Shown: positions 1 through 12,118, numbered from the stretch's first letter. The stretch: 64,000 nt of DNA from Ascaris suum (GCA_013433145.1 CM024187.1:20759826-20823825); one strand, 5' to 3'. Made by a program: numbers and translations. The notes: a model not told the origin generated them from the letters alone.

Positions 1-3000
1 GATATTCTTTTTTCGTTCTATGAACAATCGCAAAGCTTTATTGCACAATTATTTACTCCTCCTTATTTATTTATTTATTCATTCATTTAATTCAGTATCC
101 CGAAGTGGGGAAACGTACAGTGTTGATTAGCATGAACAAGAAGAAAGACCAAAACGAGCTTCCCCTAAATAAACATGCAAAATGAAATTAGAGCTTTACA
201 TGTTGGGATTTCTTTGCTTTACGGGAAGTGACTTATGCTTCTAGTCGTCTTCTATAATGACCTTTCCGGGTACGCTGTAAATTGTGGGCAGCCGGTGAAA
301 TGAGTAGTACCTATGCTTTCGGGTCAAGGCTATACCGTTCGAACTATTCGGTCACCTCAACATCATGAGATGTCCCAGTACAGACCTCAGTGAATAATTT
401 TTCTTCGACTAGTGTAATGTGGACGTTTTAAAGGGGGGGGGGGGGGTCTCATCGAACTCGCCCAGATAGTCCACTGATCCTGTTTAGAAGAAAACTTCGG
501 TTATTCAAATGCAGTTCTGTTTAATCGAATCCGTTCAGCTGGCAGACATTTCCGTCCCGCTTTTTCATGTTCTTTAATATTACTGCAGTAGCCTTTGTAG
601 CCGTTTAAAATGCTTTATCCTTGTAACGTGCACTTAAGGCATGCAGGTGCACCTTTTGATCTGTCAGGTGCAGACCGCCATCCAGAGCAACGATGCATTC
701 GTTAACGATAACAGCCCTCCAACAGCCAACAAAACGGACCGATAGCAGGGCAATACCTTGTTGCGAACGATACTTAAATGTCTCAATTTGAAGCATGCAG
801 GCGTACGCAAATTTTAGTTGATATCACTTTATGATTCACTTCAACTCATCTGCTTATCTGTGAGCGTAGGAATTTTATGACTGACTGCACATTAAAATCA
901 ATGACGATTTCGTCGTGTTATCAACACCTCCTCCACAGGCTTTCTGGCAAAACGGAAGTAAGAGCAATAGAAAGCATATTATAAACTACACTGTCATCAC
1001 AGTTTGTGATCGCTCGAGCGCTACGAATGAAAATGGCGATCGAGATAGCGCTACGGAGTGTATCATAGATCTTCGACCTCTAACATGATAGCCCAACTGC
1101 GAAGCGACTTTCATATTGGATCGAATCTATCAGGACGCTAAAACGTTACGGTCGAGCAGAAATAAAACTTTTAAGCAACTTTAAAGAACAGAATGCAAAA
1201 TTTTTGTGGATATTTTCATTTCCGGAATAAGAATTAAGGACGCAATGTGATAACAAATCACTCCCATAAATGTGGTTACGCCAGTGGCTGCGTTAGGGGC
1301 ATCCTAACATCGTTGGAACCTGCGCAGAATATGTGGCAAAGTGAAGTGTAACTATTTTCCGGCTGAAGTACTCAAGCCCTTCGTCGCAGATTTTTAATAT
1401 TAGAACACGTTGAAGTAGACATCAAATTTTATACGTGTTAGTTAATATAAATGAGTTTTACAAGGTGATTTGTGATATTTGCGAACCTTATAGTCTTCTT
1501 TTAACCTGAACGGGCAGAAGCCGATAAAGAAAATCCCACATATAACTCCTCCGCCTGCATATCCTGCACCACTTCCTCGAACTGATATTTCTGTAATTAG
1601 TGGGTTCAAAAACTCCTCTCCACCCTCCCCCCCCCACCTCCTCCCACTTACGCCCTCTTTCGTATATACATCGATTTTTAAAAGTCTTGGGCGCTGTAAG
1701 TCCAACGACGACTTATAAGCAGAGCAATACCTTATTGATAACGCGAAATGCAATTCCGTTCACTGTGCGCCTATAGATGCTTGAATGAAACAGTTTCCCA
1801 CATTCGGAAATACACTGATTTCACAACAACTCTCCAAATTCACCCGACGTAGTGAATTCTTCAAATGAACGCCAATATTTGAATGTACTACGCAAATTGT
1901 TTTTCCACCAATAATACGTCAAATGCTTCTGCAAATCATTCAAAAATCGAAAGTGTAGAATAAAACAAAAAAAAAAAAACTGATGTAAATATTTCGATAT
2001 TATCGAAAATGTTGGAGTAATTTTTTAAAAAATTGATGCACAATTGTGATGGATGGCAAATTGAACGCTAATAGAAACAACTACACTAAAGCGCTCACTC
2101 TTGGAACGTTTTCTTTAACGCGCAAACAATAAATGCACAATAGTGCAGCAATGTGATGCGAAAAAAAAAAAGCAATAATGAGCACTAGAAAGAAGCGGAT
2201 ATGCTTAACGTGCTGCACATCTTCTCCACATATCAATAGTACAACCAATCTAATAGTAAGCGTATATCGATCGCAAATCATATAATAAAATCCATAAGTT
2301 AGAAATACTTTCAATAGAAACTCGTAAATCGCAATTTTTGCGGGGAAAAAGATGCATTTTAGGATAAGCTAAACAATGCATTCATTAGCACTAAAAAAAG
2401 TTCCAACAAAAACTTCACCCGCATATTTAGTCGACTATTTTGGAATAAACCTGTCGCTTCGGCACCCATCTTCGTCTCTCCTCGCTCTACTCCTAACCAC
2501 CACGAAACCACTCCATTATGAGATAAACTACGGTGTACCAACTAATCGATACTTCTATACCCCATTCAATGACAACTAAGCAGTTATTACCGTTCATTAC
2601 AGAAGCCAAAGAAAGCAGCAATCCGTTGTTGCTCTGTGCAAAATAAATGCGCAAAAATCGAGCGCACTTCTAAACACATCAATAGTTGTTTGGATTGTCT
2701 TGTTAGTGACTGCACACCGAATCCGATAGCAACAGGCGGAAACTTTGAAGAACAATAATTAGCTGTGCTCTCTTCCGCACTTAACATTCATAAACGTTTG
2801 CAGGGGTGCAAGTATATACCTGTACGGGTCTCTTTGCACATCTATGAATGCAACCAATTTTGCAACGGCACCATTAGTTTCAATCTATTTTAGCCAGTTA
2901 ATTTTAATTAATGCTTAAGGTAATTTTATCATTTTTAATTTCAACATATGTTTCGATTCAATTAAAATCGTTTTGAACTTATTTTAGAGCTTTTTAATTT

Positions 3001-6000
3001 ATAAATAGTCATCGCTTCAAATGAACGAAGAAAGTGAACACAACGATGAAGCGATGGAGTAGAATTGTTAGCAACAAAGCACAAAAGTCTTCGATAATCT
3101 TGATAAAAACAGTAGAAAAATTAGCTTATGTAAGGAAGAAAAATATAATTATCACAGCTTTTGTGTCAATTGCAATAAGCTCTGAAGTAAAATCCCTAAG
3201 TCATTATTATGTTAACGCTGAATGTGCTAACATCTTCAGAGCTGTTGTGTCTCTTTGGAAAATGTGCAAACTCTCCTTTAGTTTGCTTTGATAATGTGGG
3301 TTATCCCAAAATCCAAAACGCCAAATTAGCACTTGTAAGTGGGCGTCCAAAATTAAAGAGTGCAGACGTTTCTTAAGGCGTGCACTGAGGCAAGTTCAAG
3401 ACCTGTAATAGAAGAGAAAGCTCTGTTTAAACAATGATGAGGCGTACCTCCACTCGGATATGATTGTCTTTCCATCAGCCCCCCACCCTCGCCCCTCTTC
3501 TCTTCGTCCCCCCCCCCCCCCTTAGCCGTTCTTCCTCTCCCCCTTCACCTCCTGTAATAGATTCAAGTATCCCGTGGTGCTATCTTCACTAGTTTCTGAG
3601 ATTAAAAAAGTTTCATCCACGTTGATACTCCATGAAACTGTTCACCGTGCAAATCAGTGCCGGGGTGATCAAGCGATTTTCATAACGGTTCACTAACAAC
3701 AGCCCGACAGAAGAGGACAAGACGGCTGCATGCAGCAATCGATGCTTTGCACCACTGATTCAGCAAGGAGAAACGATCAGATAATGCGTGGAGCTTTTGC
3801 TGGACGCGACAATTGCGCCAAATCGACAACAATTAGACTTTCAAAACTAAAAAGTATAATGAGTGATACATTTCAGACATTCTGTTGCAATTACACACTC
3901 GATTTCTTAACAATGGTTCAACTAAAGGCAACTTCGTCGTAGTAAACAATAAAGAACAAGAATAAAACAGAACGGACAGTTCGTCCAGTCTATCCCTTCC
4001 GACTCACTTCGTAATCCTATTCACAGTCGACTTTAAATTTCGCGTTCTTTCTAGGTGGAAGGAAGGGAAGAGAAGAAAAGGACATAACCTTTCATTGTTC
4101 TCTCATGACAAGGTGATGGCATGGAGAAACGGTCCATCGTCCACCTTTAAGTATACCCTTCACTATTACCGCCTCTTCGCCCTTATTCCTACTCATAAGC
4201 AAATTTTAACGCGAGAGTGGGTGGTTAAGATATGCAAATTTTTTCGTAATCCTTAGTTGATGAGTTGAAATCAGCTGCGATGTAAACAGTTGAACGATGT
4301 GTCACATAGAGGCCGCAGTAATGCAATCTGCACTGAAGAATGCCTGAAGAGGAAGAGCTCCATAGGCAATGAGAAGTGAATGCTGCACACGCGACATTTA
4401 ATCATCCGAGCTTATCGTTTTTTTTTATTCGCTTCAAATCATTGCAAAATATGAGTGTCTTTGTTTGTGTGGAAAAGAATCGATTCTAATGAGAAAACAG
4501 ATTGTTTATTATCGTCATTCATAAAAAATTCAAATAATCTGCGAATAATCTATATAATGAAACGAAAGAACGCTCGTATAACATGCATCACGGTTAATAA
4601 CCCATGACGAGCGCGCTCGCTATCGCTTTTGCCTCATCTTGTTTTGTCCCATTTATTACATATTACCCCTCCCCCCCCCTCCTAATCTCGTTTCCTCTAA
4701 CTATCTCGAAAAACTGAGACTGAGGCAACTCCAGAAATAAGCTGAACGAACCAGCCAGCGAGATGATAACAAGAAAACTATGCTTATGTTGAAAGTTCCC
4801 AGGTGCTATGCTTCAACAGCTATCGACCGATGGTGAAATGCAGCAAAGAAACAACTTGCTCATGTCTCGTTTCACCGGAAAAGAAAAATCGATTTTGTCT
4901 GATGAAGTGAGCAAGTTACCCGGACCCGAAAAGTAACAATAGAAAGAGAAAAAAATCGCAGTGGATAACAAGGGAATTGCGCGGTTGTATCAGACTGAAA
5001 TTAGGCGCAAGTGGCAGCAGCTGCTCGCTATGGGAGCTTACAAAAAAAAAGTTCAAAAACGACATTACAGTTCGAACGAATAAAAACACACACAAAAAAA
5101 AAACCGCTTCCCTAGCAAACGAGGCGCATCAATTGTCGCATTTTCGTACTTTATAGTTGGATGAACCCTGTATGTCCCATAGGTACGCAACAACTATGTA
5201 TGCGCAATTCCAAACTGCACCTATTCTGCCTCTTTTTTTTTTCAATCGTTCAATGGCGGTCTGTTAGGCACATTTTTGTGCGGAATAAATCCCACCGATT
5301 TACTTTCATAGAAATCGAGAATTTTTACCTCATAACTACGAATCTAATGAGTCGACCTATCTCAAATATGCATCAATCTAATTTTCTACTCGACTTATCA
5401 TTATTTACTCGAATCTAAACACGTCATGAATAGCACTTGGTGAAATAATGCTAGTCCCTATCAGCGACAATAAAAAACGTTAGCGTCTCTCTTCGAATAT
5501 CACAGAAATGTGCACTTTCCGGTGAAAAAAAAAAAACAATGAAAACATTGCGGCATTTGATTGATTCATATGCTGCAATGTTTTGATTGCGGTCATTGAA
5601 TATGAAGAAAATAACGCCATCATTAAAAAAAAAAAACACCACTAATCAATTTTCGCATTTCCTTTATCGCTTCTTTAATGTGATAACGAAAATGAATGAT
5701 GCGAATAGAAGATGAACTATGAGAAGCAATGAACTGCTAAGCTAGGCAATTATTGAAAGCAATCCTCTCGTTTAATGCACTCAATTCTTAAGAAGTTCGC
5801 TAAATACAAGAGAAACCCTTTAACGACAAATGCTATTATATCAGAAGAAAAGATTAGTGCAAAAAATGAGCAATTCCACGATTCGTATCGAGAATTGTTT
5901 CGAACGAAGAACTAGATAGCTAGTTATCGAATTACTAAGGCGATTTATCCCTAAACGAGGGCGAAAACAGAAAAAAAAAAAGAAGGAAAAAACGGTCGTA

Positions 6001-6636
6001 CGTTTATCACAAATAAGAGCATAAAGAATTCAATTCAGCGTGCCAATATCTCATTATATTTAGAAAATAAAGAGAACTTAGAATCTTTCTAGGCACATTT
6101 CCCCTTCAAAAAAAAAAATAAAAATAAAAATAAAAAATAAAATAAAAAGGCGAAGTGCAAGACTGATTGGTTTATTTTTTTATTTTTTTTTTAAACGAGA
6201 ATATAGAAAAATCGCAAGAAATGGCAAAATTTTCAGCTCACAATAGATGTGAACGATATGCAGGATGGGAAATGCAGGAGGAACGATGGCAAGAGTGGTG
6301 ATGAATAAGGGATGCCCACGGCAATATTCGATCCCCCTCCCCCAGCCTGCTAACTGCAAAAGTGCACCATTCAGAATTAATCAAAATGTAACAATGAGGC
6401 AGACGCAACCGTGAGGATTTACAGTAGAGACATGGTGAGGGTAAGCCCACCTATGACCTTTCACCGATGAATTGAACAAATTTAAATTGGCATCTGCCGC
6501 TAACCTGTGCAGCAATAGATCCCTGCTCGACAGACAGAATGTGGCATAGAGATCCATAACACACACTGGGACAGCGTCAAATGGCCGTGCTTGCGAATGG
6601 CCCATATGCACGAACAATACGCAACAATGAGCGAGA
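1..6636. other. Non-coding stretch, no gene recognised
   Basis: I see no exon chain, RNA gene or transposon protein here. Open frames are short, mostly start at non-ATG codons and show no family resemblance. The stretch has a TTTA-type microsatellite near 62-92, a run of 14 G at 433-446, C runs at 1627-1635 and 3508-3521, and many A/T runs. The last few hundred bases are probably the 3' untranslated region and downstream flank of the minus-strand crtc-1-like gene that ends at 6637. Confidence 0.6.
6108..6195. repeat. A-rich/T-rich imperfect inverted repeat downstream of crtc-1-like gene
   Basis: An A-rich block of AAAAAT-type units at about 6108-6148 is followed after about 20 bp by a T-rich block at about 6170-6195, so the two halves could pair. 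The minus strand of the T-rich block contains AATAAA-type hexamers, so it may also carry a polyadenylation signal for the minus-strand gene ending at 6637. It could equally be a simple low-complexity tract. Confidence 0.4.
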
Positions 6637-7650
6637 TCAGTCGAGGAGCTGCGTTTCACATGCCGGGTCCACGTGCTCACCACTGTTTAATAGCTGCTGC
6701 AACTCGGTGGCGTCCAAATGCAGGTCCTGCAAGTCTTGAAAACAATCCAGCTGTCCGTCGGTGCCCGTCAGCACTATGTTCGGGATCTCAAGTGACTCGG
6801 GGCTGTTTGAATAATTCCTTAGAGGAGGCCACGACGGTGGAGCTGGCACTTCGGCACTTTGCGCGGGGCTTGTTGGCGCCGACTGTGACTCCGGCATCGA
6901 GGGTGGTGTTGTTAGCGTTTGACATACACCCATGCTATGCCGTTGCCCGATCGGCTGGTGGTAAGCGCAAGGTGGCGCTGGCCCAGGAATATTCGGCAGT
7001 GAGCCTACAACAACGTCGTCCCTGGGAGGCCTTTGTTGCGCGCCAATAAAAAGCTGCGCTGAAGGCTGAAAAGAGGACATGGGCGCTTGTAACGGCTGCT
7101 GGCTTGCCAACTCTTGCATAACGAAATTTGGCGTCCGTTGTTGTTGGTAGACGTTCATATGAATCGCCGGATCGCTCCGAGCCCTGCAAAAACTACACCT
7201 TTACTTGCAAAAAACATGCAGTTGCTGAACTTACTTTGGCCACATGGCGTCTGGTGGTTGCAGATGGTTTCCAGGAGGATACGGTACATGGTGATAGTCG
7301 AGAGGAGGCACTCGTTCTTGCGGTTTCGTCTGCTTGTAAGGGTGATAGTGAGCACCAGGAGAGCGACCCCTACTGGGGTGAGGTACAGATTGAGTGGGCC
7401 AAAACGGCCAATTTTGAGCAGGCTGCTGCACCATCTCATGAACATTGGGCAGCGATCCGCCTGGTCGATTCCAGTGCAATGGTGGAGCAAGGGCTCCGGG
7501 AGATGAGCAAATAGGAGAAGCAGCTGCTGAAGTACTCGTTATTGCGCGAACGTCACGCATCACTGATGTGAACGCCTCCTGATCCTCGTTCTGCTTGCGC
7601 TCCATAATCGCGATCTTCTCGCTGAACTTGCGCGGTGTCCCCTGCGCCAT
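6637..7650 (-). CDS. crtc-1: CREB-regulated transcription coactivator (CRTC/TORC), two exons
   Basis: CRTCs are cytoplasm-to-nucleus coactivators that bind the CREB bZIP region and are held in the cytoplasm by SIK/AMPK phosphorylation and 14-3-3. Exon 1 is 7650-7235 and exon 2 is 7183-6637, separated by a 51-bp intron with a GTAAGT donor and TTTTGCAG acceptor; phases match and give 320 residues. Residues 6-35 (PRKFSEKIAIMERKQ onward) are the CREB-binding coiled coil. GGSLPNV (64-70) matches the conserved N-terminal regulatory motif. The middle is Pro/Ser/Gln-rich. PNIVLTG (273-279) followed by a Leu/Asp-rich tail is the conserved C-terminal activation region. It is shorter than human CRTCs (over 600 residues), and I do not see the RTxSDSAL-type 14-3-3 site. 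The start is the ATG giving MAQGTPRKF. Long frames opposite exons 1 and 2 are shadows. Confidence 0.92.
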
Positions 7651-7673
7651 TTCACACCAACTTCGTCACTCAC

Positions 7674-7840
7674 CTGGGAATTGCAACCCTCTGCACCACT
7701 ACTCGCCTTCCATCGCCCGCGAATTTGCTGCCGTGTTGATCTGCAGGCGCGGCTAGATCAAACGAAACCCATTCCCCCTTATTCTTATACAGATTTTCGA
7801 CTACGGTACTATTGGCAAATTGCCAAGTAATAGGCGCCTT
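7674..7840 (-). CDS. Exon-like unit upstream of crtc-1, possible alternative first-coding exon
   Basis: On the minus strand a strong acceptor (TTTTTCTTGCAG) and a consensus donor (CAG/GTGAGT) bracket 167 bp that are fully open in one frame, with a composition unlike the intergenic DNA (it contains KNKGEWVSFDLA). The exon enters in phase 0 and leaves in phase 2, the same exit phase as crtc-1 exon 1, so it would join exon 2 at 7183 in frame. Only 23 bp separate it from the crtc-1 ATG, too little for an intron, so the two exons are probably mutually exclusive. An isoform using it would lack the CREB-binding domain. I do not recognise the peptide and saw no upstream partner exon; it could belong to another minus-strand gene. 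Confidence 0.5.
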
Positions 7841-10360
7841 CTGCAAGAAAAACTGCAACGTTTCGCAATATAGTTGCCTGAATTTGGCGCAATTTGATTT
7901 GTTTGGCGAGTGAGATATGAAATTCGAGCTGGGTTCGAGAGTGGAAATTTAACACTCGCTCGGAGGGCAGTCTAATTCAAATGAGCAGTTATTGCTGCCA
8001 GTGATAATCAACACCGAACATTGTCTTAGTATTACCGCTGATACTGTTTATCATTGATTGAGGTAGCGTATCACCGTTTACTCTAACTAATACTGATTGA
8101 GGTGCTGTTATTACCCATTTTACTTCCTTTTTCTGCCAAATCACCAAGTAATATAATATTTAGGTTGCTGGTCATTGTTAATAGTGGTGGTAAATAATAG
8201 AACTAGCCTTAACAGAAAGTATTTAGCAGGCAGTACCGTTACTGTCAAATAGTTGCAGTTATTGTTGGTAGCATTTGCGAAATACTGTTACATTTAATAA
8301 CTGCTACCGGCACTTGTGATGCTGGTAGCATTATTATTCATGCTGGATGCTGATAGCGGTGCTTATTGTTGGTAGTATCACTGATGGTAGTTGAAGGAAA
8401 TGAAGTGTGAAGGTTGAACTAAAATAGCTTTGAGACGATACACGATGTGACTCGTTCATTATACTGCTTCATCTGCAGTGAGCATGACTCGAATATCACT
8501 TTCAAGCTAGACACGTGACCTTTGCTTGCGACCTTAATTGCCCACATTGAAGTTCAGGCTACAAAAAACGTGAATAACTTCTTTCATTGTTTGCTTTTTT
8601 GCAAGTTTGTTAAAAGGGATCATCAAGGAGGGTTGCGTCTGTTCCTATACGCTTTGATTTTGGGATGCCTCCCATCGCCCCGTTGATAAATTGAAATCGA
8701 TTTCACTGCGTCCAAGACGTTGTTTTAAACGTCACTGCTCAGTATAGAGGTAATTTGTTTGAGCTTTACAATTTTGCTTTACAAATCGTATTAGTGTTTT
8801 TGGCTTTACAGTTTCGTCACAAAAACATCATATATTTTAATTTCGAAAGGATGGAGTAACATCTGCTCGTAGTGATCGCTATGCCAGTGATGGTTCACAA
8901 AAGAAATCCCTCCCCCTTTCCTCCGTTTCTTCGCTCCAGAATCCTCTTGTGTTCTTTCACACGTCCACCTTTCATTGATCGTAACTGTGCATCTATGTGC
9001 GTGTTTGTTTTTATGCGCTCATAAGTAATTTACTTGCATATTTATCTAGCACTTAACTCAGAAATCAATTAAATCGAGAATAACAAATGAGTGAAATGTT
9101 TATCCTCACCTCTCGTTATACAGGAAATGATTTGAAAACGTCGGTGGATCTGAAAGCAATTCATCGGTGGATCAAGATTTTTTAATGATTTATCATAGGT
9201 AGAGTTAAACGAAACGTGCCATGCTTCGTGTTCTCGGTGAACAGTGAAAATTGAAGGCGGAATTTGAACGTCGTTCAGTAGTTCCTCTCAGATGCCAAAA
9301 ATATTCATAAAAGTATAAAGACTCCTCAATATTGTCAGTGTTTTATTTGAAAGCTCATGGCAATAAGAGAGATTTAAAAGTTATTGTATTTTACATAAAA
9401 GTATCATCTCTATACTTCCCAACTTCAATCCTTTCATCATTCTCACTCACAGTCTCAGTTCACTCGAATCTTTTCTTCTGTCCTCTTCCTGTCCGAATAA
9501 AATAATTCGATTTGAAATACATTGGAACATCAATTGCCACATAGCGACATCGTGTCTTCTAACGTGAGGTCGTCGGAATCTCGTGATTACGCAAAAAGCT
9601 TGCTCTTCTGCTGTAGCCCCGAGCCTGAGGCTAATAGAGGTCCGGCAGTGGAACAATTGTTGCACACTAATTTTAACCCGTTATGGTGAATGTGATGCCG
9701 TTCAGCTAAACATACTCTTCTTCCTCTTTGCACGCTGATATTGTGCACGATTTGAGAACACTCATTTAGCAAAATTGTTTTGCGGTTATTACTGAATGGA
9801 ATGGGGTGGGGGGGGGGGGGGAAGCTAAAAATTAAGCGAGAGCGAACAATTTTGATTGGAATGGACATGAGAACTGATTAGAATATAAAATTTAGTAGTT
9901 GTAATAGAAGAGGAGTGCTTGGAATAGTAAATGAGAATTGATTATAATGGAAAATCGAAATGTAATTACTTTAAAAATGCGTACTGCAATGTTCAATGTG
10001 GAGGTTAGAATTGGCATATCGATTGAATGGACATTTGGAATAAAATTGATCGAGAAAACGTTTTGAGGTTCTAAATGTTGTGATTGCAAAAAATGTCCAT
10101 ATGACGCTGGAGCAGTAAAACTTTCAGAAGTGTGGAATTTCTCGAGGAGTGGAATTTCCAAACTTTTGCCAATCTAATGAATACAAAGTCCTAAACATAT
10201 TTCGAGAGATGAATCGTTAAACATGATTGCTGCGAAGAGCAGATATGTTAGCGTTTAAGTGCAGTTTTTTTTAAAGCTCAAATATTGGCGTGATAACTAG
10301 GGAAGCGAGCAGCCGGCTGGTCTATGCTGTAAAAAACTGCATAATAATCAACATTTTCAG
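7841..10360. other. Divergent intergenic region between crtc-1-like and RasGAP genes
   Basis: The region separates a leftward and a rightward gene and probably carries regulatory sequence for both. The only structure I can support is the degenerate repeat at about 7985-8400 and a run of G at 9808-9821. A small exon-like piece follows an acceptor near 9123 but soon hits a stop. No TATA box or other promoter element was clear enough to call. Confidence 0.5.
7985..8400. repeat. Degenerate short-motif tandem repeat (TGGTAGyATTACTG-like)
   Basis: About 400 bp are built from diverged copies of motifs such as GCTGGTAGCATTATT, GTTGGTAGTATCACTG, GATTGAGGTGCTG and TACCGTTACTGTC. Units recur at irregular spacing of roughly 15-40 bp and contain no usable reading frame. 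It looks like an old minisatellite or expanded trinucleotide-like array in the crtc-1/RasGAP intergenic region. Confidence 0.55.
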
Positions 10361-10543
10361 TTGACATCACGCATAACTACACACATAGACACACATATGA
10401 GAGTGCATACAGCGAAGAGGCGCATAAGCAATGCGCGCATCAAAACTCTGTTAGAGGAAGCAAAAATGTCTGTTACAAAGCGGGCATCAAAAATTTCACT
10501 CGACTGGAATTGTTCAGCTCCAGCCGAGTCGACTAATAGCTAA
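10361..10543 (+). CDS. Possible terminal exon of an unidentified upstream gene
   Basis: A clear acceptor (ACATTTTCAG) at 10360 opens a 60-codon frame ending in TAA at 10541-10543. The peptide is basic at its start (contains THMRVHTAKRR, faintly like the end of a C2H2 zinc finger) and then helix-like. An AATAAA lies at 10602-10607 and an acceptor-like TATAGCAG at 10643-10650, just before the RasGAP ATG at 10698. That spacing is what a nematode operon boundary would show. I could not find convincing upstream exons, so this is only a candidate. Confidence 0.28.
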   Translation: MTSRITTHIDTHMRVHTAKRRISNARIKTLLEEAKMSVTKRASKISLDWNCSAPAESTNS

Positions 10544-10689
10544 TGAGATGTCACACACTTTTCTGCCTAGGATGCCTGTGCTGGAGGAGGAATTCATCTA
10601 TAATAAAAGTGTAATCGGCTGTATAATATTGTTTGGCGTTTGTATAGCAGATCGTTTATACGTTGAGAACTATTGAATAAAAGTTTAAG

Positions 10690-10707
10690 ATGGAGAAATG
10701 TCGGTGA
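10690..10707 (+). promoter_or_regulatory. Upstream mini-ORF overlapping the RasGAP start
   Basis: An ATG at 10690 opens a five-codon frame (M-E-K-C-R) that stops with TGA at 10705-10707. It overlaps the RasGAP start codon at 10698 in another frame. The last base of its stop is the first base of an in-frame RasGAP ATG (Met4, 10707-10709), giving a TGATG stop-start overlap. If the mature 5' end lies upstream, for example at an acceptor ending at 10650, ribosomes would meet this mini-ORF first. Confidence 0.4.
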
Positions 10708-12118
10708 TGGGCAGTGATGAGGGCGAGACAAGCAAAAGTTCGTGTGTTGCCGAGCGTAACGAACTCCTTGATCTGCACGATTGCTTCCATGGATTCATCT
10801 CGAAGAAAGAGGCCGAGACACGGTTGCTCGAGAGTGGCGTCGAGGGTGCTCTTCTTCTGCGAGCCGAACAAAATGCCGATCTCTCAAAGCAGAAATACAC
10901 GCTGTCATGGCTTTCACCTACCCATCTAACAGTGATGCATTACCCGTAAGTTGAGTTTCTTCTCTCAGGGAATTTCAAAGTTGTGACGTTTGAATCACAC
11001 ATAGGAGTCCTCCTCTTCAGCATTGGATAAGTGTTATTGATTATTGATCAAAATTTACCCTTTGCTTTCATTTCTGCCTTTGCTTAACATTGTTCATAGA
11101 GAGCGAAGAAATTTGCGCAACAATTCGGGTGATGGCACATCATGTGCTGCTTAGTTCAAAATGCGACTAATAAACAAGAGATCACTGCAGATGCGTATCC
11201 GCTGCAACGGTTTTTGAATTTTCCGACTGTTTTTTTAATATTCTATGTGATCGATTGAAGTTACGATGTGATATATTGACGCAGCGAACTAGGGCATGGA
11301 AATAGTGGTGCTAATACTTTCAGTCCTTATATGAAAATATTCATCTTTGCTAGGTGGACTTTTGTGTTCGGATACGACGGCATTCTAGGGGGATCGAATC
11401 GAACCTTCCATCGTGCCACCCGTTTAACCCCGTTCATACTCCTCCCCATCCTTTATCCCCTTCCAACCTTCCTAACAGTAATACATCTGAAGTTTCTGAA
11501 AGCATTTTTACCCTGATCAATATAAACGAAGTCGGAAGAGCGTTTCGAGGTTAAACCGTTCAAAAACCTTTTAAAATTCAAAATGTAAAGAGTTCCCACT
11601 GCACAAATTATTTCCTCTCAGACACCTTCCGAGTATGATCGGTTTTGCTATTTATGCCGGAATCGGAATTAAATTTTCGCCTCAAAAGCAGCTCTACCCC
11701 CGGCCCTCACCCTCTACTTCCCAACATCTTTCTGGCTACGCTACTTCTTTTTGGCTAGTGATTTCACTGAGTTTTTTTTCCGACACCAAGCATGTATAAA
11801 ACGACAGAGGCGATCCTTTATGTATCAGCGATACTGGTGCCGAAGACTTTACTGCATATTGTTTCAAAGTGGTTTGCTCCCAAAAGAGTATAGATCGGAG
11901 CATTTGAAATGTACGCAGCAATATTCTGCTGGGATGGAGTCGTCGCTTTGTATATAAAGTGGAAGTTATAAAACATTTGTTGAATAATGCTTCTCAGGAT
12001 TACCCTGGTATGTGGCGATTGCTTCCTCTTCGGGCGTCCATTCCCTTCGTTGTTGGACCTCATTCAGAATTTTATCGAACAATCCGATCTGCCAGTTCTA
12101 CCGTTACGGCCACCATCG
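10698..12118 (+). CDS. gap-3: RasGAP exons 1-2: first SH2 domain
   Basis: Exon 1 carries about 29 acidic/polar residues and then the N-terminal half of an SH2 domain: CFHGFISKKEAE from residue 29, and ALLLR with the phosphotyrosine-binding arginine at about 55. Exon 2 (11998-12118) completes it, with CGDCFLFGRPFPSLLDLI matching the CGDYYIGGRRF-type strand and following helix of p120 proteins. Exon 1 ends in phase 2 and exon 2 begins with the single completing base. SH2 binding of tyrosine-phosphorylated receptors or adaptors is the family role. Confidence 0.93.

Noticed and set aside
316..350. tRNA B-box-like word near 330
   Set aside because: CGTTCGAACT is present but no A-box, acceptor stem or cloverleaf could be formed around it.
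6591..7514. Long plus-strand frames of 128-152 codons
   Set aside because: They are the opposite-strand shadow of the two crtc-1 exons, which have clear family matches.
8056..8064. let-7-like seed (TGAGGTAG)
   Set aside because: It sits in the degenerate repeat, the rest does not match let-7, and a sister unit (GATTGAGGTGCTG) breaks the seed.
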